Source: an uncultured Pirellulaceae bacterium (lineage in GTDB: Bacteria > Planctomycetota > Planctomycetia > Pirellulales > Pirellulaceae). Taken from it: a stretch of 9,351 nt of DNA. Made by a program: the position numbers and the translations under genes. Below, in pieces: positions 6,556 to 9,351 of the stretch. The notes beneath the pieces are model-generated. The model worked only from the letters and a program-made list of their open reading frames with translations. It was not told the origin of the DNA and ran no database searches. Within the stretch, counting starts at the first letter, position 1; each line of letters opens with the position of its first letter. The stretch spans positions 1 through 9,351 of the forward strand of contig CAMYKF010000689.1 of NCBI GenBank assembly GCA_947258905.1, written 5' to 3'.

Positions 6556-8127
6556 CTATTCGTTTCGCAACAGCGGAAACAGGATTACGTCCCGAATCGA
6601 CTGGGAGTTCGTCAGCAACATGACCAGACGATCAATGCCGACTCCCAGTCCGCCAGCGGGCGGCATTCCATGACGCAGGGCGCGTATGAAATCATGATCC
6701 ATCCGCGCCATCGAATGCTCTTCCTCAATTCCTTCCAGTTGAGTCTCGAATAACTGCTGTTGCAAATCGGGATCGTTCAGTTCCGTGTAGGCATTGGCGA
6801 TTTCCATGCCTTGCACGAACAACTCGAATCGCTCCGCAATCTCCGGCTGATCTGCTTTTCGCTTGGTCAGCGGACAAATGCTGGCCGGATAATCGATGAC
6901 AAAGACCGGACCGGTCAATGCGTCCTCGACCTTTTCCTCAAACAATTCGTTCTTGACGACATCAGGATGTTTGCCAGCAGTTTCCAGGCCCAGCGACCGG
7001 GCACAGGCTTGTACTGCGCCTTGATCGGTGGGGTCAACGCCAGTGTGCTCGGCAAACAGATCGTGATAAGTAACGCGGGCCAAGGGCGTGGAAAAATCAA
7101 TGGTGGCCTCACCCCATGTGACTACCGGGCCACTGCCAATTGCTAGCAATGCATTGGCTATCATGGCTTCGGTGATATCCATCATCGATTCGTAATTGCC
7201 AAAGGCCTGATACAGCTCCAGCATCGTGAACTCGGGATTGTGCCGCGGGCTGATGCCTTCATTGCGGTAGACCCGACCCAGTTCATAAACGCGCTCCATA
7301 CCGCCGACCATCAAACGCTTCAGGTGCAATTCCAGGGCGATCCGCATAAACAGGTCCATGCCCAGTGCGTTATGGTGTGTGTTGAAGGGCTTGGCCGCTG
7401 CCCCTCCGGCAACCGTATGCAACGTAGGTCCTTCGATTTCGCAGAAGCCGTGTTCGTCGAGTGTCTGCCGAATTGACTGCACGATTCTGGTGCGATCCAG
7501 AAAACGATCGCGCGAGCCTTCGTTGTAAGCCAGATCGACGTACCGCATGCGTTGCCGCAGCTCCGGATCGGTCATGCCAATGTGCTTGGCGGGCGGTGGT
7601 TCCAGCGTCTTGGTCAGGAAATGGATTTTGGTGGCAAAGATCGACAATTCGCCGGTGTTGGTGCGACGCAGCTGACCGTCGACGCCGATCAGGTCACCCA
7701 GGTCGAGGCATTTAACGATCTCCCAGTTCTCTTCGCCGACCTGACCCTGGCCAATGAACAGCTGGATACGGCCGGTCCAGTCTTCGATATCGATAAAGTG
7801 CAATTTGCCCTTGTCGCGATGCAGGATGATACGGCCCGCGGCGCGGACATCCGGCCCAGTCAGTTCACCCTTGCCCTGCTCTGCTTTCCAAGCGCGAAAA
7901 TCAAAGTCTTCGTCGTCGATTTCCAGCGGCAGGTCGATTTCCTTTCCCGATTCCAGTCGGTAATTGACCTCGCCGGCCCGTTGACGGATCACGCCGATCA
8001 GCGAGCGGTCGTCGAACCGCTGGCCCCACGGATCGACCCGCAGCTCAATCAGCCGATCCAGCTTGGCCCGTCGCGCCGCGTGCAGTTCGTCGTGATGCTC
8101 GTGTTCGTGAGATTCGTTATCGTTCAT
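6556..8127 (-). CDS. lysS: Lysyl-tRNA synthetase, class II
   Basis: Charges tRNA-Lys with lysine using ATP, in the cytoplasm; 523 residues, close to the 505 of E. coli LysS. The N-terminal OB-fold anticodon-binding domain spans about 95-170 (AAGRI ... GKLHFIDIEDWTGRIQLFI). The catalytic core starts with RQRMRYVDLAYN (191-202), then motif 1 around 215-235, motif 2 as ELGRVYRNEGISPRHNPEFT (282-301) and motif 3 as GGLGVGIDRLVMLL (492-505). The substrate-binding stretch GMEIANAYTELNDP (440-453) is also typical of LysRS. The first 20 residues are His/Glu-rich (HEHEHHDEL), a small extension before the usual ARRAKLDRL. The ATG at 8127 has no clear ribosome site. It is the first gene of a likely operon with the LolC/E-type permease and the LolD-type ATPase. 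I see no frame damage and no missing motif. Confidence 0.97.
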   Translation of the reverse strand: MNDNESHEHEHHDELHAARRAKLDRLIELRVDPWGQRFDDRSLIGVIRQRAGEVNYRLESGKEIDLPLEIDDEDFDFRAWKAEQGKGELTGPDVRAAGRIILHRDKGKLHFIDIEDWTGRIQLFIGQGQVGEENWEIVKCLDLGDLIGVDGQLRRTNTGELSIFATKIHFLTKTLEPPPAKHIGMTDPELRQRMRYVDLAYNEGSRDRFLDRTRIVQSIRQTLDEHGFCEIEGPTLHTVAGGAAAKPFNTHHNALGMDLFMRIALELHLKRLMVGGMERVYELGRVYRNEGISPRHNPEFTMLELYQAFGNYESMMDITEAMIANALLAIGSGPVVTWGEATIDFSTPLARVTYHDLFAEHTGVDPTDQGAVQACARSLGLETAGKHPDVVKNELFEEKVEDALTGPVFVIDYPASICPLTKRKADQPEIAERFELFVQGMEIANAYTELNDPDLQQQLFETQLEGIEEEHSMARMDHDFIRALRHGMPPAGGLGVGIDRLVMLLTNSQSIRDVILFPLLRNE

Positions 8128-8346
8128 GGGCAGGTTTCGGTAGAATCAGTACAAGGCAATGACAATATACGGAATTCAACGGTTCGCGTTAGTGGTAGTT
8201 GGTGGTTCAAAGGTAGTTCGCTTTCTTCATTCATCACCCCGGTGCATTCGCATTCGCTGGCGGGATTGCTTTTTGTCGCTTTGATCCCGGGCACGGCCTC
8301 TTGCTCGACGGAGCCGTCCGCAGACTGGTCGCTGGAAATCATCGAA
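8128..8346. other. Non-coding stretch upstream of lysS
   Basis: No credible gene is seen. On the minus strand this is the leader and presumed promoter region of lysS. A TATATT (8169-8164) about 37 nt before the lysS start could be a -10 box, but no good -35 stands at the right distance. The right part may hold further worn-out sequence from the carbamoyltransferase remnant; after the last recognisable residues a GTAATT/GATGATTTC stretch around 8351-8336 could be read as VI-DDF with two small shifts. Confidence 0.4.
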
Positions 8347-8659
8347 TTACTCGTGCAAGTCGAGATCACATGACATGAAAGTATGGAAGGCCTGAGCAGG
8401 CGATTTAACAATTGGCTTTTAACCGAGATTAAAGCTTGTGTTGCTCAAGACCGCACAACCGGTCCGGGCATTGAATCTTTCCAGCAGCTTGCGGTAGAAG
8501 CTGTGGCAGTGCCGGTCGCCCGTCTGCACACGCGCAGAATAGTCAACGTGTGTTACGGCCGGTATGCCAGGCCCAGGCAACCATTGAAGTAGCTCATATC
8601 CAACGCAATGAGCCATCTCGCTTCAGGTCCAGCAGACCGCATCGCGTTTGCATCACCAT
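8347..8659 (-). pseudogene. Decayed carbamoyltransferase (NodU/CmcH family) remnant
   Basis: Intact members carbamoylate sugars or small molecules using carbamoyl phosphate and are about 550-600 residues long. Here three pieces lie in three frames. Piece 1 (about 8659-8604) reads GLLDLKRDGSLR. Piece 2 (8603-8562) reads LDMSYFNGCLGLA and joins piece 1 if one T is restored; together they match the family's mid-protein 'lk-dGSfRl-m-YF-y--Gl' segment. Piece 3 (about 8576-8350) reads PGIPAVTHVDYSARVQT, then FYRKLLERFNARTG and NTSFNLG. It is then cut by TAA at 8419-8421, and continues in frame as KPIVKSPAQAFHTFMSCDLD to a second stop at 8347-8349. This is the conserved C-terminal domain (THVDgSaRvQTV ... 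NTSFNlrgEPIV ... DA--tFm-t-lD). About 250 residues between pieces 2 and 3 are missing. The TAA probably replaced a GAA. The remnant lies just downstream of the SGNH hydrolase gene in the same direction. The identification comes from recalled family motifs and was not searched. Confidence 0.82.
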
Positions 8660-8663
8660 GTCG

Positions 8664-9351
8664 CTATCGGGAATCGTCAATCGACCAAAGATTCGACTGT
8701 TGTGCGTCCGCAATCGACTCAATAATTTCGTCGATAACCAGGTAGATGCCGCGATCATTCACATGGGCGGAATCAATCCATACTTGTTCGGCAACGTCCT
8801 TGAACAGTTGTGTCAAGTCTATTGCGATCATTCCCTGAGTTTGCAGTTGTCCGACGGCTGCACGGAGCATCGGATATCCATTGACAATATAATCTTGTAT
8901 CCGATAGGAACTCGTAACCAATTCGGATTCCAGTTTGGTAAGGGTTTTGGAATCAGGCACGTACGGATTCGGCTGCAGCAAATGAATCGGCAAAGAGCCT
9001 TCGGCTTTGGCAACCTGATCGACAAATTCGTGATGTACCCGCCACTGTTTGGCCGCGAACTGCAAGACCTCGGGTCGGGCCATGTCAAAAAACTTCTCAT
9101 CTGCGGACTGGAGACTGGTGACCGATAACGTGGCCTCGCCAATCTGCCTTCGCAACACGTTGGCCCGCCACTGCCACCAATAATGCACGATGGCGGAATG
9201 TCGAATCACGGGCCACAAAGATACATTGGTGATCAGCTTCAGCTTGCGTTCCGCGATGACAATTTGCGATGTCAGCTCAAACGATTCCGCCGACAGCTCT
9301 TGTCTCGAAAGCTTGTACCGAAAATGGTCCGCCTTCGCGTATTCGGGCGGC
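8664..9351 (-). CDS. SGNH/GDSL-type hydrolase, C-terminal part (5' end outside window)
   Basis: The frame is open from the right edge to TAG at 8664-8666, giving 229 codons including the stop. The apparent start at 9218 is a TTG inside this frame, and the reading continues upstream without a stop (PPEYAKADHFRYKLSRQE at the edge), so the gene is cut by the window and not short. The visible part has a helical, Trp-rich stretch, then HLLQPNPYVP followed by KTLTKLE, as in the 'flQPn---KpLt--E' segment of SGNH-like proteins. It ends with AIDLTQLF and VWIDSAHVNDRGIYLVIDEI. The DSAH there holds the C-terminal Asp and His of the SGNH catalytic set (His codon 8763-8765, Asp codon 8772-8774). The catalytic Ser block would lie outside the window. 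Such proteins often de-acylate or modify glycans, and in planctomycetes and cyanobacteria they are found beside carbamoyltransferase genes, as the remnant downstream suggests; the substrate is unknown. Confidence 0.8.
   Translation of the reverse strand, partial: PPEYAKADHFRYKLSRQELSAESFELTSQIVIAERKLKLITNVSLWPVIRHSAIVHYWWQWRANVLRRQIGEATLSVTSLQSADEKFFDMARPEVLQFAAKQWRVHHEFVDQVAKAEGSLPIHLLQPNPYVPDSKTLTKLESELVTSSYRIQDYIVNGYPMLRAAVGQLQTQGMIAIDLTQLFKDVAEQVWIDSAHVNDRGIYLVIDEIIESIADAQQSNLWSIDDSR

Noticed and set aside
7552..8373. A 273-codon open frame on the plus strand opposite the 5' part of lysS
   Set aside because: It is antisense to conserved lysS motifs and runs into the non-coding gap. It has no recognisable domain.
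8124..8411. A 95-codon minus-strand open frame overlapping the lysS start by ATGA
   Set aside because: The overlap looks like coupling, but the frame crosses the end of the carbamoyltransferase remnant in another frame. Its composition (Ser/Thr/Cys-rich) fits no protein pattern and it has no ribosome site.
8419..8616. A 65-codon minus-strand frame taken as a small intact gene
   Set aside because: Its residues match the C-terminal domain of carbamoyltransferases and continue past the stop codon, so it is a piece of a broken gene and not a small protein.
8550..9128. A 192-codon plus-strand frame opposite the SGNH hydrolase
   Set aside because: The minus strand carries recognisable SGNH segments (HLLQPNPYVP, DSAHVND); the plus-strand frame has none.

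Overview
The window reads as ordinary chromosome of a planctomycete, most likely from the Pirellula/Rhodopirellula side of the phylum. Three things suggest this. One is a Cys-rich secreted protein (1587-2402) whose F-x3-GY / GG-x3-CP / PP-x2-YW pattern I know only from Planctomycetota. The second is a LolC/E-type permease with a long P/Q-rich insert. The third is a set of SGNH-hydrolase and carbamoyltransferase sequences of a type common in that phylum. The assignment rests on protein resemblance, not on a marker gene. All complete genes lie on the minus strand; only a 29-codon gene tail at the left edge is on the plus strand.

Left part (1-2735): the plus-strand tail and a Wza-like outer-membrane polysaccharide export lipoprotein (175-1500) converge on a strong hairpin flanked by A and T runs (115-147) that can end transcription both ways. 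Upstream of the exporter, 86 bp away and in the same direction, is the Cys-rich planctomycete protein (1587-2402). A 333-bp gap follows, which holds the terminator of the next gene.

Middle part (2736-8127): a Glu/Leu/Phe/Val-type amino-acid dehydrogenase (2736-3887) has its own terminator and an upstream dyad element. Its substrate-pocket position usually held by Lys in glutamate dehydrogenases is Ile, so glutamate may not be the substrate. Then comes a tight probable operon read in the order lysS (8127-6556), LolC/E-type permease (6500-4845), LolD-type ATPase (4852-4061). The permease stop and ATPase start overlap by 8 nt. Together these two would form a lipoprotein-releasing-type ABC transporter with a single permease species.

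Right part (8128-9351): the minus-strand gene entering from the right edge encodes the C-terminal part of an SGNH/GDSL-type hydrolase. Directly downstream of it, in a stretch with no intact gene, I find a decayed carbamoyltransferase: three fragments in three frames, with a one-base frameshift, a large internal deletion and an in-frame nonsense codon. This is the least expected item in the window. It suggests that a surface-glycan or secondary-metabolite type locus (SGNH hydrolase plus carbamoyltransferase) has been eroding beside lysS. I see no CRISPR array, tRNA, rRNA, insertion sequence or phage gene, and no clearly new multi-gene system.
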